Below, piece by piece: positions 34,907 through 44,134 of a DNA stretch of 62,690 nt. The translations under genes and the position numbers were made by a program. The notes beneath the pieces are model-generated. The model saw only the letters and a list, made by a program, of their open reading frames with translations. It did not search any database and was not told where the DNA came from. The stretch's first letter is position 1, and the number at the start of each line of letters is the position of its first letter. Source of the stretch: Paenibacillus nasutitermitis (GTDB lineage: Bacteria; Bacillota; Bacilli; Paenibacillales; Paenibacillaceae); the NCBI RefSeq assembly GCF_014641075.1, contig NZ_BMHP01000015.1, positions 1 to 62,690 of the forward strand, in the 5' to 3' direction.

Positions 34907-37900
34907 CTATTCTACGCCTACTTCCGTACCTTCAAGGTTCAGGTTCAGCTTATCGCTTTGTCCGTCATCCTCGTCGTCCATTTCCTTCATTTCGATCTCT
35001 TCTTCGTTCTCGCTCAGGATCTTCACGTCCATACCGAGACTTTGCAGCTCTTTAATGAGGACCTTGAACGATTCCGGAACTCCTGGCTCCGGCACATTCT
35101 CACCCTTGACAATAGACTCGTACGTTTTAACACGGCCGACCACGTCATCGGACTTAACAGTCAGAATCTCCTGAAGCGTATAGGCAGCACCGTAAGCCTC
35201 GAGCGCCCATACCTCCATCTCACCGAAACGCTGTCCGCCGAATTGAGCTTTACCTCCCAGAGGCTGCTGGGTAACAAGCGAGTAAGGACCTGTTGAACGG
35301 GCATGGATTTTATCGTCGACCATATGCGCCAGTTTGATCATATACATGACGCCAACCGTGACCTCACGCTCAAACTCCTCACCGGTACGTCCATCATAAA
35401 GAATGGTTTTACCATTACGCTGCATGCCGGCTTCTTCCATAGCATTAAACACGTCATCCTCACGCGCTCCATCGAAGACCGGAGTAGCAGCATGCATGCC
35501 GAGAATTTTACAGGCCATGCCCAAATGGACTTCCAGTACTTGCCCGATGTTCATCCGCGATGGTACGCCAAGCGGGTTGAGGACAACCTCTACAGGCGTG
35601 CCATCCGGCAGGAACGGCATATCCTCTTCCGGCAGAATGCGTGCGATAACCCCTTTGTTACCATGACGTCCGGCCATTTTGTCCCCTTCGGAAATTTTCC
35701 GTTTCTGGGCAATATAAGCACGAACGAGCTGATTAACGCCAGGCGGCAATTCGTCGCCATTCTCACGGGTGAACACTTTCACGTCCACAACAATACCATC
35801 CGTACCATGAGGTACCCGGAGACTGGTATCGCGTACTTCTCGGGCTTTCTCTCCGAAAATCGCGTGCAGCAATCGTTCCTCAGCGGTAAGCTCCGTTACC
35901 CCTTTAGGCGTCACTTTGCCGACCAGAATATCGCCTGCGCTGATTTCCGCACCGACGCGGATGATTCCACGCTCATCAAGATTGCGAAGCGCTTCTTCCC
36001 CTACGTTTGGAATATCGCGGGTGATTTCCTCCGGTCCAAGCTTGGTATCCCGCGCTTCAGACTCATATTCTTCAATGTGAATCGAAGTGTAGACATCCTC
36101 TTTAACAAGCTTCTCGCTAAGCAGGATGGCATCCTCGTAGTTATACCCTTCCCATGTCATGAACGCGACAACAACGTTTCGTCCAAGCGCCAATTCACCC
36201 ATTTCCGTGGAAGGACCATCAGCCAGAATATCGCCTTTTTTCACCACATCGCCTTTACGGCAAAGCGGTCTCTGGTTAATACAGGTACCTTGGTTGGAAC
36301 GCATGAATTTATGCAGCTTTTGTTTGATCAGATCGCCGGTAACCGGTTTGCCGTCAATCATCTCAACGCGGCGCAGCCAAATTTCATTGGCAGACACACG
36401 CTCGATGACACCGTCATATTTTGATACAATACAAACTCCGGAATCTTTAGCGGACTTATGCTCCATCCCCGTTCCGACAAGTGGTGATTTCGGAATGAGA
36501 AGTGGAACGGCTTGCCTCTGCATATTGGATCCCATGAGCGCACGGTTGGAGTCATCATTCTCAAGAAACGGAATCAGCGCCGTTGCAACGGAAACAACCT
36601 GTTTCGGCGAAACGTCCATATAGTCAACACGATCGGTCGGCATAGTCAGGATATTATCAGCCTGCTTGTTGTAGCGTACGATGACAGAGTCATCAGCAAA
36701 CTTTCCGCCTTCGGTCAACTGCGCATTCGCTTGGGCAATGACATAGTTGTCTTCTTCATCGGCCGTCAGATACGCAATCTGCTCGGTTACGATAGCCGTC
36801 TTCGCATCTACCCAGCGGTATGGAGCTTCGATAAAGCCATACTCGTTGATTCGGGCAAAGCTCGACAGGGAGTTGATCAGCCCGATATTCGGTCCCTCCG
36901 GCGTTTCGATCGGACACATACGGCCATAGTGAGAATTATGAACGTCACGAACTTCAAATCCTGCGCGCTCCCTCGTCAAACCACCGGGGCCCAGCGCGGA
37001 CAGACGGCGTTTATGCGTAAGCTCCGCAAGCGGGTTCGTCTGATCCATAAACTGTGACAGCTGAGACGATCCAAAGAACTCTTTAATCGATGCAATAACA
37101 GGACGTATGTTGATAAGCGCCTGAGGCGTAATCGCATTGGCATCCTGAATGGACATCCGTTCGCGAACCACACGTTCCATACGGGATAAGCCGATACGGA
37201 ATTGGTTTTGCAGCAGTTCGCCTACCGAACGGAGTCTACGGTTACCCAGATGGTCAATATCATCCGTGCTGCCGACACCGTGGAGCAGGTCAATAAAGTA
37301 ATTAATGGACGAAATAATATCCGCCGGCGTAATATGCTTCACAGCTTTATCAATCAAGCCATTCGCAATCACCTTAAGAACTTTTCCGTCATCATTAGGT
37401 GCGAATACACTTATAGTCTGTAGAGGAATACTATCTGCATCAAGCACGCCATTGGCAACATGGTAGGTCTTGAAGCCGACATTCTTCTCCAGATGAGGGA
37501 TCAATTCATCAAGCAAGCGCCGGTCAATCATTTGTCCGGTTTCTGCCAGAATCTCACCCGTCGTCGGGTCTACAAGCGTCTCAGCCAACCGCTGATTAAA
37601 CAGACGGTTTTTGATATGAAGCTTCTTGTTGATTTTGTACCGGCCAACATTAGCTAAATCATATCGTTTTGGATCAAAGAAACGCGCTACCAGCAAGCTC
37701 TTGGCATTGTCCAGCGTCGGCGGCTCGCCTGGACGAAGACGTTCGTAAATTTCGATAAGCGCCTTCTCGGTTGAATCCGTGTTGTCTTTATCCAGCGTGT
37801 TGCGGATATATTCGTCATGCCCGAGCAAATCCAGAATTTCCGCATCTGTGCCAAAACCTAATGAACGAAGAAGAACCGTAACCGGTATCTTCCGTGTCCG

Positions 37901-38452
37901 GTCGATCCGGACATAGACGATATCCTTCGCATCAGTTTCAAGCTCCAGCCATGCACCGCGGTTCGGAATCACCGTAGCCGTGTAGTTTTTCTTACCATTT
38001 TTGTCAACTTTCGTGCTGAAGTAGACGCTAGGTGAGCGAACCAATTGACTGACGATGACACGTTCCGCACCGTTGATTATGAACGTACCTGTCTCGGTCA
38101 TGAGCGGAAAATCACCCATGAACACTTCTTGCTCTTTCACTTCGCCGGTTTCCTTGTTGATAAGCCGGACCTTAACCCGCAGCGGAGCCGCGTAAGTTAC
38201 GTCGCGCTCTTTCGATTCATCGACCGAATATTTCGGTTCGCCCAGCGAATAATCGATGAATTCAAGCATCAAATTACCTGTAAAATCCTGAATCGGCGAG
38301 ATATCCTGGAAAAGCTCAAGAAGATCCTTCTCCAAAAATTTCTCGTACGATTTTTGTTGGATTTCAATCAGGTTCGGAACTTCAAGCACCTCGCGAATAC
38401 GAGCATAGCTTCTGCGCGTGCGTCGACCATACTGAACAAGTTGTCCTGCCAA
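34907..38452 (-). CDS. rpoB: DNA-directed RNA polymerase subunit beta
   Basis: About 1181 aa. The rifampicin pocket reads S-S-Q-L-S-Q-F-M-D-Q-T-N-P followed by T-H-K-R-R-L-S-A-L-G, the sensitive-type sequence. G-x-R-x-G-x-M-E-V-W-A-L-E-A-Y-G-A lies near the C-terminus. The acidic tail (E/D-rich) is typical of Gram-positive beta. TTG at 38452 (M-A-G-Q-L-V-Q-Y-G-R) is preferred because it matches the usual start and has a GTGAGG site; an ATG at 38470 is the alternative. Confidence 0.98.
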   Translation of the reverse strand: MAGQLVQYGRRTRRSYARIREVLEVPNLIEIQQKSYEKFLEKDLLELFQDISPIQDFTGNLMLEFIDYSLGEPKYSVDESKERDVTYAAPLRVKVRLINKETGEVKEQEVFMGDFPLMTETGTFIINGAERVIVSQLVRSPSVYFSTKVDKNGKKNYTATVIPNRGAWLELETDAKDIVYVRIDRTRKIPVTVLLRSLGFGTDAEILDLLGHDEYIRNTLDKDNTDSTEKALIEIYERLRPGEPPTLDNAKSLLVARFFDPKRYDLANVGRYKINKKLHIKNRLFNQRLAETLVDPTTGEILAETGQMIDRRLLDELIPHLEKNVGFKTYHVANGVLDADSIPLQTISVFAPNDDGKVLKVIANGLIDKAVKHITPADIISSINYFIDLLHGVGSTDDIDHLGNRRLRSVGELLQNQFRIGLSRMERVVRERMSIQDANAITPQALINIRPVIASIKEFFGSSQLSQFMDQTNPLAELTHKRRLSALGPGGLTRERAGFEVRDVHNSHYGRMCPIETPEGPNIGLINSLSSFARINEYGFIEAPYRWVDAKTAIVTEQIAYLTADEEDNYVIAQANAQLTEGGKFADDSVIVRYNKQADNILTMPTDRVDYMDVSPKQVVSVATALIPFLENDDSNRALMGSNMQRQAVPLLIPKSPLVGTGMEHKSAKDSGVCIVSKYDGVIERVSANEIWLRRVEMIDGKPVTGDLIKQKLHKFMRSNQGTCINQRPLCRKGDVVKKGDILADGPSTEMGELALGRNVVVAFMTWEGYNYEDAILLSEKLVKEDVYTSIHIEEYESEARDTKLGPEEITRDIPNVGEEALRNLDERGIIRVGAEISAGDILVGKVTPKGVTELTAEERLLHAIFGEKAREVRDTSLRVPHGTDGIVVDVKVFTRENGDELPPGVNQLVRAYIAQKRKISEGDKMAGRHGNKGVIARILPEEDMPFLPDGTPVEVVLNPLGVPSRMNIGQVLEVHLGMACKILGMHAATPVFDGAREDDVFNAMEEAGMQRNGKTILYDGRTGEEFEREVTVGVMYMIKLAHMVDDKIHARSTGPYSLVTQQPLGGKAQFGGQRFGEMEVWALEAYGAAYTLQEILTVKSDDVVGRVKTYESIVKGENVPEPGVPESFKVLIKELQSLGMDVKILSENEEEIEMKEMDDEDDGQSDKLNLNLEGTEVGVE

Positions 38453-38838
38453 CTTAACCTCACCCCTCATGTCTGCTTCACAGAAAGTGAACGTAAATCC
38501 TTCCTAAATCACCGTGCTCAGCAGGCAAATTCTGTTGGAAACCAGCAAAAACCGACCGTTCGTCCTCTAGGGGACGGCGATCTTGTGAACCTTTCATCTC
38601 CAGAAAGAAGGATTTCTCCAAACTTTCTCGAATGAATAAAGAAAAGCCCTTATCGAAAATTTCGAAAAAAGAGCATGTTTCCGTCAGCCGCTTCCCGGGT
38701 AAAAACACGGAAGGTCTCATATCAAGTAATTTTGCCCAAAAGATTAACATTTTATGTCAAATGCGCCCTTTTACTCTCATAAAATAGCGCTTGACATTTT
38801 AGTTGACTAAAGAGAAAGAGCCCATTTTAATACTGACA
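38453..38838 (-). other. long untranslated leader of rpoB
   Basis: About 385 nt between a promoter and rpoB with no gene. It has small hairpins, including CGTCC-CCTAGA-GGACG and TCGAA-ATT-TTCGA. No known leader family is recognised. Its length suggests post-initiation control of rpoB. Confidence 0.45.
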
Positions 38839-38845
38839 TTTTATA

Positions 38846-38874
38846 ATGATATCACATCAGTCAACCCAAGTCAA
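38846..38874 (-). promoter_or_regulatory. candidate sigma-A promoter before rpoB
   Basis: TTGACT (38869-38874), 17-bp spacer, TATCAT (38846-38851). A second TTGACT sits inside the spacer, four bases downstream of the first. Confidence 0.55.
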
Positions 38875-38890
38875 CAAAATATTCATGTTG

Positions 38891-39496
38891 TCAGCCTGGT
38901 TTTTTTATGGACCGAAAAACCCGATACCCCTTGTCTTTGATCACTTCTTCCACATTGTCAAAGATACTCTCCAGCTTCGACTCAGCGGAAGGCGCCCCTT
39001 GCTTCTTCTGAATGACCACCCACATCGCTCCCCCGGGCTCAAGCAGCTTCGCGCCCTCCTCGAATATCCGGTGAACAACTGCCTTCCCAGCCCTGATCGG
39101 CGGATTGGTGATAATGGCATTAAACCTCCGGTCAAGAACCGCTTCGAATAGATCACTTTGCAAAACCGTGACATTATTCACATCGTTCAGCGTCGCATTC
39201 TCCAGAGCCAATGCTACTGCACGCTCATTAATATCGATCATCGTTACATGGCCCGCGTCCGCCACCAGAGCTGCCGAAATCCCGATCGGCCCATAACCGC
39301 ATCCCACATCGAGTACTCTTGCATCCCGCTCCAGGTGCAGATTCTCTATTAGCACACGGCTACCATAATCGATACCTGTTTTGGAAAAAACGCCGGAATC
39401 CGTGATAAAGCGAAGCTTTCTTCCACGCATAACCGCTTCATGGATTTGGCGCTGATGTTTGACATCGGGGGTTTGTGTGAAGTAGTGATCCGACAT
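38891..39496 (-). CDS. class I SAM-dependent methyltransferase, RsmC/RlmG-like (YbxB)
   Basis: 201 aa. SAM-binding D-V-G-C-G-Y-G-P-I-G at about residue 63, acidic M-I-D-I-N strand, and the N-P-P-I-R-A-G-K catalytic motif of the small-domain MTS family, which in E. coli RsmC modifies a guanine N2 of 16S rRNA. The Bacillus orthologue ybxB is at the same place between rplL and rpoB. The RNA target is not established from sequence. GGAGGG precedes the ATG. Confidence 0.9.
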   Translation of the reverse strand: MSDHYFTQTPDVKHQRQIHEAVMRGRKLRFITDSGVFSKTGIDYGSRVLIENLHLERDARVLDVGCGYGPIGISAALVADAGHVTMIDINERAVALALENATLNDVNNVTVLQSDLFEAVLDRRFNAIITNPPIRAGKAVVHRIFEEGAKLLEPGGAMWVVIQKKQGAPSAESKLESIFDNVEEVIKDKGYRVFRSIKKPG

Positions 39497-39536
39497 GATT
39501 TCCCTCCACTCGTTAACCTGAAATTTTCCTGCAGAT

Positions 39537-39636
39537 AAGAAGAAACAGCTGACACCTTCCTTTGCGGCGAAGCAATTCTCTTTACTTAGAAATATAAGCC
39601 TCGTACAGGTGAAAACGTATGTCCTCTTATATTTTC
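39537..39636. repeat. intergenic stem-loop repeat, full copy (copy C)
   Basis: Same two-part structure and same orientation as 3719-3825: AAGAAGAAAC...CCTTTGCGG.GAAGCAA, then TTAGAAATATAAGCC...CTTATATTTT. It also sits directly next to a terminator, here that of rplL. Confidence 0.85.
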
Positions 39637-39638
39637 AA

Positions 39639-39674
39639 TAAAACGAACCCCTTGAAGCCAAAGCCTCAAGGGGT
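39639..39674 (-). terminator. terminator or attenuator after rplL
   Basis: ACCCCTTGA / TCAAGGGGT stem (39647-39655 with 39666-39674), then TCGTTTTATTG on the minus strand, about 20 nt after the rplL stop. Confidence 0.8.
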
Positions 39675-39695
39675 CCGCTGCTATAAATAAGCGTA

Positions 39696-40058
39696 TTACT
39701 TCACTTCTACGGAAGCGCCTGCTTCTTCAAGCTTCGCTTTAACCGCTTCTGCTTCTTCTTTAGCTACTTTTTCTTTAACTGGTTTTGGTGCGTTGTCAAC
39801 AAGATCTTTCGCTTCTTTCAGGCCAAGACCTGTGATTTCGCGAACGACTTTGATAACGTTGATTTTGGATGCGCCAGCACCGTTAAGAACAACGTCGAAT
39901 TCTGTTTGCTCAGCAGCTTCTGCAACTGCAGCTCCGCCGCCCATTGCTACTGGTGCAGCAGCGGTTACGCCGAATTCTTCTTCGATTGCTTTAACGAGAT
40001 CGTTCAGTTCAAGAACGTTCATGCCTTTAATGGCTTCCAAGATTTGATCTTTACTCAT
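39696..40058 (-). CDS. rplL: 50S ribosomal protein L7/L12
   Basis: 120 aa. N-terminal dimerisation helices, Ala-rich hinge (about 36-50) and a C-terminal G-L-G-L-K-E-A-K-D-L-V factor-binding domain. Forms the stalk with L10 that recruits elongation-factor GTPases. Confidence 0.98.
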   Translation of the reverse strand: MSKDQILEAIKGMNVLELNDLVKAIEEEFGVTAAAPVAMGGGAAVAEAAEQTEFDVVLNGAGASKINVIKVVREITGLGLKEAKDLVDNAPKPVKEKVAKEEAEAVKAKLEEAGASVEVK

Positions 40059-40138
40059 GGTAGAACCTCCAAATGTTTTTTTTATTTTTTTGTTCCAATC
40101 ATGCCAGTAGTGCTGCCCGGTTCAGCCGAGCCTGTTCC

Positions 40139-40636
40139 TTACGCTTCTTGCTTCTCGGCCACTGCTTTAACCGCAAGGGCGAAGTTCCGCATTGGTGCTT
40201 GCAGGACGCTGAGGAGCATGGAGAGCAAACCTTCGCGGGACGGAAGATCCGCCAACGCTTTGATTTGTTCCGCATTCATAACTTGGCCTTCAACAACGCC
40301 GCCTTTCAGTTTCAAAGCGTCGTTCTTTTTAGCAAAATCATTCAAAAATTTTGCAGGAGCAACTGCATCGTCTTTACTGAAAGCAACAGCGGTTGGGCCT
40401 ACAAGAACTGCATCCAGTTCCGATAGTTCCGCTCCTGCCGTAGCACGACGTACAAGTGAGTTTTTCAGCACTTGAAACTCAATGTTCGCTTCGCGAAGCT
40501 GTTTACGGAGCTCCGTAATTTGTTTCACGCTCAATCCACGATAGTCTGCAATTACTGTGCAGGAAGATTCGCGAAGTTTCGACGCGATTTCGTTAACAGC
40601 TTGTTGTTTGTTTTCAATAATTTTAACGTTTGCCAT
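40139..40636 (-). CDS. rplJ: 50S ribosomal protein L10
   Basis: 165 aa. D-Y-R-G-L-S-V-K-Q-I-T-E-L-R-K motif and C-terminal helix that binds L7/L12 dimers. Follows an L10 leader through which L10(L12)4 is expected to regulate the pair. Confidence 0.98.
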   Translation of the reverse strand: MANVKIIENKQQAVNEIASKLRESSCTVIADYRGLSVKQITELRKQLREANIEFQVLKNSLVRRATAGAELSELDAVLVGPTAVAFSKDDAVAPAKFLNDFAKKNDALKLKGGVVEGQVMNAEQIKALADLPSREGLLSMLLSVLQAPMRNFALAVKAVAEKQEA

Positions 40637-40703
40637 TTTCGTACACCTCCCGTTTTGTTCTCGGGCATTCCCGCTTCTAGCGAAGGATTTCTTCCTCGAT
40701 GCA

Positions 40704-40848
40704 TGAGAAAGGCCCCCGCAGCAATTGCGAAGGCCATGATGGTCCGTTTAACATTTCATTCTTGATGATTGAAATGAACAAACACTATTATCATAACACC
40801 TCGGTAGGAAATTAAGCTTCAGCAGCACCTACTGTCTACGGTATGCGT
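40704..40848 (-). ncRNA. L10 leader RNA upstream of rplJ
   Basis: The conserved core is clear at 40797-40841: CCGTAGACAGTAGGTGC, GAAGCTTAAT and CCTACCGAGGTG, with AGTAGG pairing to CCTAC. Downstream, GGCC-tt-CGCA / TGCG-ggg-GCC followed by TTTCTC (40711-40735) can act as an attenuator. The family binds the L10-L12 complex for autogenous control. Confidence 0.85.
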
Positions 40849-40873
40849 ATTCGATTGTTGGATGTTGTTTCTC

Positions 40874-41566
40874 TTAACGGTAGACGGACGTGTTAACACG
40901 CGCGCCAGGACCCATTGTCGAGGAAACAGCAATGTTTTTCAGGTAAACCCCTTTGGCAGCTGCCGGTTTCGCACGGTTCAGCGCATCGATAAGTGCACGA
41001 AAGTTCTCGTTCAGCTTCTCTGCGTCAAACGATACTTTGCCGATTGGAGCATGGATTTGACCTGCTTTATCAAGGCGATACTCGATTTTACCGGCTTTGA
41101 TCTCTTGAACAGCCTTCGTCACGTCAAACGTAACGGTACCCGCTTTCGGGTTCGGCATAAGACCTTTACCACCGAGAATACGACCCAGTTTACCAACTTC
41201 AGCCATCATGTCCGGAGTAGCGACGCAAACGTCGAATTCGAACCAGCCTTGTTGGATTTTGGTGATCATGTCAGCATCGCCAACAAAATCTGCGCCAGCC
41301 GCTTCCGCTTCCTTGGCTTTGTCGCCTTTTGCGAAAACAAGCACACGCTTGGTTTTACCTGTACCATGCGGAAGAACGACTACGCCGCGCACCGCCTGGT
41401 CCTGTTTTCTTGGGTCTACACCCAAACGAACAGCAACTTCAACTGATTCGTCGAACTTGGCTGTCGCTGCTTTTTTAACAAGCTCGATCGCCTCAGCGGC
41501 TTCGTAGATTGCTTCGCTGTCAATCAGTTTGGCAGCTTCTTGGTATTTCTTACCGTGTTTAGCCAT
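40874..41566 (-). CDS. rplA: 50S ribosomal protein L1
   Basis: 230 aa two-domain protein of the L1 stalk. V-A-V-R-L-G-V-D-P-R-K and M-P-N-P-K-A-G-T-V-T motifs. Follows rplK. Confidence 0.98.
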   Translation of the reverse strand: MAKHGKKYQEAAKLIDSEAIYEAAEAIELVKKAATAKFDESVEVAVRLGVDPRKQDQAVRGVVVLPHGTGKTKRVLVFAKGDKAKEAEAAGADFVGDADMITKIQQGWFEFDVCVATPDMMAEVGKLGRILGGKGLMPNPKAGTVTFDVTKAVQEIKAGKIEYRLDKAGQIHAPIGKVSFDAEKLNENFRALIDALNRAKPAAAKGVYLKNIAVSSTMGPGARVNTSVYR

Positions 41567-41677
41567 TGAAATTTTCCTCCTCGTGTGGTTTTAACGGAAA
41601 ATCCTCCCTTTAGGAGATCCTCCCACTACTAGCAAAAGCATAGCTTCCGCTAATTCCTGACACCTTGCGTTTTTTGA

Positions 41678-42103
41678 TTAGTCTTCGATGACAACGCCCA
41701 TACTGCGCGCCGTACCTTCAACCATAAGCATAGCTGCTTCAACGGAAGCTGCGTTAAGGTCAGGCATTTTTTGCTCTGCGATTTCACGTACTTTCGAACG
41801 TTTAACCGTAGCGACTTTCTTCTTGTTCGGTTCACCCGATCCTTTATCGATTCCTGCTGCAACGCGAAGTAATACGGCTGCCGGTGGAGTCTTGGTGATA
41901 AAAGTAAACGAACGGTCTTCAAAAACAGAGATTTCAACCGGAATAATCAAGCCGGCTTGATCCGCTGTACGAGCATTGAATTCTTTACAGAATGCCATAA
42001 TGTTTACGCCAGCTTGACCCAGTGCAGGACCGATCGGCGGAGCCGGATTCGCTTTACCTGCTGGAACTTGCAATTTCACCATTTTGATGACCTTTTTTGC
42101 CAT
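41678..42103 (-). CDS. rplK: 50S ribosomal protein L11
   Basis: 141 aa. V-K-L-Q-V-P-A-G-K-A-N-P-A-P-P-I-G-P-A-L-G is diagnostic of the N-terminal domain, target region of thiopeptides; the C-terminal domain binds the GTPase centre. Start ATG at 42103 follows AAGGAGG; the ATG at 42133 is rejected. Confidence 0.98.
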   Translation of the reverse strand: MAKKVIKMVKLQVPAGKANPAPPIGPALGQAGVNIMAFCKEFNARTADQAGLIIPVEISVFEDRSFTFITKTPPAAVLLRVAAGIDKGSGEPNKKKVATVKRSKVREIAEQKMPDLNAASVEAAMLMVEGTARSMGVVIED

Positions 42104-42191
42104 GATGCACACCTCCTTGCTCAAATAATCCATTTGGCTGTCAGAATAGAATTCTTACACAACCAAGCTTTTTGTCCGAAGACAGCGGGAA

Positions 42192-42731
42192 TCAGATTTT
42201 CTCCACTTGAGTATAGTCCAGTTCAAGCGGCGTTTCCCGGCCAAACATGTTGACGTGTACCTTGAGCTTGCTTTTGTCCAGCAGAATTTCTTCTACCGTA
42301 CCGACAAAATCGGCAAAAGGTCCAACTTTCACACGAACCGTTTCCTTCAAATCAAATTCGATTTTTGGCTTAGGCTCGTCGATACCCATGTGGCGCAAAA
42401 TCTGCTCCACCTCATCAGGCAGAAGGGCAGTAGGCTTTGAACCGGAACCAGTTGATCCGACAAATCCAGTCACGCCAGGCGTATTACGAACCACATACCA
42501 GGAATCATCGGTTTGAACCATTTCCACCAGGACGTATCCGGGGTAAACTTTACGCATGACGACCTTTTGCTTGCCGTCCTTGTTTACCACTTCTTCTTCC
42601 ATAGGAACAAGCACACGGAAAATTTTGTCCTCCATGCCCATTGATTCAACACGTTTCTCCAAGTTCGCTTTTACCTTGTTTTCATACCCGGAGTAGGTAT
42701 GCACAACATACCATCTTTTTTCCATTTCCAT
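42192..42731 (-). CDS. nusG: transcription antitermination/termination factor NusG
   Basis: 179 aa. NGN domain (W-Y-V-V-H-T-Y-S-G-Y-E-N) and C-terminal KOW domain (V-K-V-G-P-F-A-D-F-V-G-T-V). Binds RNA polymerase and links it to ribosomes or Rho. AAGGGTGG lies 6 nt before the ATG at 42731; a second ATG is two codons on. Confidence 0.97.
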   Translation of the reverse strand: MEMEKRWYVVHTYSGYENKVKANLEKRVESMGMEDKIFRVLVPMEEEVVNKDGKQKVVMRKVYPGYVLVEMVQTDDSWYVVRNTPGVTGFVGSTGSGSKPTALLPDEVEQILRHMGIDEPKPKIEFDLKETVRVKVGPFADFVGTVEEILLDKSKLKVHVNMFGRETPLELDYTQVEKI

Positions 42732-42754
42732 AACTAGCCACCCTTGGCCCCTTC

Positions 42755-42964
42755 TTAAACGATCAGTTCGACCAATGCGGAAATGCCGATGTCAAGAACC
42801 CAGAAGTAAATGGTTACCGCTATAATCGTTACTAATACTACGAGTGTATAGCTGGTCAACTCTTTACGGCTTGGCCAACGAACCTTCTTTAATTCCGCGA
42901 CGCTGTCGGAGAAAAAGGAAAAAGTCGACCCGAAGCTTTGCTTCATTTTAGCAAAAAATGTCAC
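42755..42964 (-). CDS. secE: preprotein translocase subunit SecE
   Basis: 69 aa. Amphipathic segment E-L-K-K-V-R-W-P-S-R-K-E-L followed by one transmembrane helix (about 40-60), the minimal SecE type. GTG at 42964 is 7 nt from GGAGG; a GTG at 42970 is too close. Confidence 0.94.
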   Translation of the reverse strand: MTFFAKMKQSFGSTFSFFSDSVAELKKVRWPSRKELTSYTLVVLVTIIAVTIYFWVLDIGISALVELIV

Positions 42965-42984
42965 TTCCACACCTCCAAATTGAC

Positions 42985-43134
42985 CTATCTTGTTTCACGA
43001 TGAGGAGTATGTTCGTTACAGAACTTACAAAACTTCTTCATCTCGATGCGGTCGGGGTGATTCCGTTTGTTCTTGCTGGAAGCGTAGTTTCTTTGTTTGC
43101 AGTTTGTGCAAGCCAACGTAATAATTACCCGCAT
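42985..43134 (-). CDS. rpmG: 50S ribosomal protein L33 (zinc-binding type)
   Basis: 49 aa. C-T-N-C and C-K-F-C zinc ligands; R-N-Y-x-x-x-K-N-K-R and K-K-F-C-K-F-C are typical. GGGAGGTG before the ATG at 43134. First gene of rpmG-secE-nusG. Confidence 0.96.
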   Translation of the reverse strand: MRVIITLACTNCKQRNYASSKNKRNHPDRIEMKKFCKFCNEHTPHRETR

Positions 43135-43445
43135 TGCTTTACACCTCCCGAACTACCATAAATAAAAAAAGTTTAAATCCGTTAAACCCCGATCCCGATT
43201 GTATGTGGAACAAACAAGATTCAAGATTCAAATGCGCCCATCAAAAAAAAGACCTATTTAGGGCTACCTGGGATACTTTATCATATGCAATATACACTGT
43301 CAAGATAAATTGAATCTTAACCAATCGGCCCCCTCCTGCCGAACCCCGCTGATTCAAACAATTACGAGGATTAGAATAAGGGTGAATACCTGCTATTTCC
43401 ATTATGCGCGGCATTGCGTTATTTCAAACCGAACGCCTGTAAAAT
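43135..43445. other. gap between sigH and rpmG
   Basis: About 310 bp. It holds the promoter of rpmG-secE-nusG (listed) and a leader of about 130 nt with an eight-T tract on the minus strand near 43245. The rest shows no gene or clear structure. Confidence 0.5.
43275..43303 (-). promoter_or_regulatory. sigma-A promoter of rpmG-secE-nusG
   Basis: Perfect TTGACA (43298-43303), 17-bp spacer, TAAAGT (43275-43280). Confidence 0.65.
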
Positions 43446-43475
43446 AAAAAAAGAAGAAACCGACTTCGTTTCTCC
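43444..43475 (-). terminator. terminator after sigH
   Basis: GGAGAAAC / GTTTCTTC stem (43452-43475), then TTTTTTTATTTT on the minus strand, just after the sigH stop. Confidence 0.8.
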
Positions 43476-43483
43476 TTGAATCC

Positions 43484-44134
43484 TCAGTTGCTAATATTGC
43501 GAATTTCCAGATAACGCTCCAACTTGCGTTTGACCCGCTGCAGCGCATTGTCAATAGATTTCACATGCCGGTCCAGATCAACTGCAATTTCCTGATAGGA
43601 GCGCCCGTCCAGATAGAGCATAAGCACCTTGCGTTCCAGATCGCTTAATATTTCGGACATCTTATCTTCCAGACCTACAAATTCTTCCTGATTGATGATC
43701 AGCTCTTCGGGATCAGATACCCGAGTCCCGCAAATGACGTCAAGCAGCGTACGATCGGAGTCTTCATCATAGATGGGTTTGTCCAACGAGACATATGAAT
43801 TGAGCGGGATATGCTTCTGGCGGGTTGCCGTCTTGATGGCGGTAATGATCTGACGCGTGATGCAAAGCTCGGCAAAAGCCTTGAAGGAGGCCAGCTTGTC
43901 GCCTTTGAAATCACGGATGGCCTTGTAGAGGCCGATCATCCCTTCCTGCACAATATCCTCCCGATCAGCCCCGATTAAGAAATAGGACCGCGCTTTGGCA
44001 CGCACGAAATTCTTGTACTTGTTGATCAAATATTCCAGCGCTTCGCCGTCACCCTCACGAACCGCTTCTACAATATCTTCGTCCGTTCTGCAGTCATAGT
44101 CCAGCGGTTTCCATTCTTTGAGGTCGATGCTCAC
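43484..44134 (-). CDS. sigH: RNA polymerase sporulation sigma factor SigH
   Basis: 216 aa. Region 2 shows D-I-V-Q-E-G-M-I-G-L-Y-K-A-I-R-D-F, and region 4 shows S-Y-Q-E-I-A-V-D-L-D-R-H-V-K-S-I-D-N-A. Region 3 is short. SigH (Spo0H) controls entry into sporulation. GTG at 44134 lies 7-8 nt after GGAGGG; the TTG at 44140 is too close. It has its own promoter and terminator, so it is likely a single-gene unit. Confidence 0.95.
   Translation of the reverse strand: MSIDLKEWKPLDYDCRTDEDIVEAVREGDGEALEYLINKYKNFVRAKARSYFLIGADREDIVQEGMIGLYKAIRDFKGDKLASFKAFAELCITRQIITAIKTATRQKHIPLNSYVSLDKPIYDEDSDRTLLDVICGTRVSDPEELIINQEEFVGLEDKMSEILSDLERKVLMLYLDGRSYQEIAVDLDRHVKSIDNALQRVKRKLERYLEIRNISN

Noticed and set aside
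36512..37057. Plus-strand frames within rpoB
   Set aside because: Antisense shadows of rpoB without start signals.
43230..43290. Possible attenuator before rpmG with eight Ts
   Set aside because: The only stem before the T-tract is CCTA / TAGG, too weak to call.
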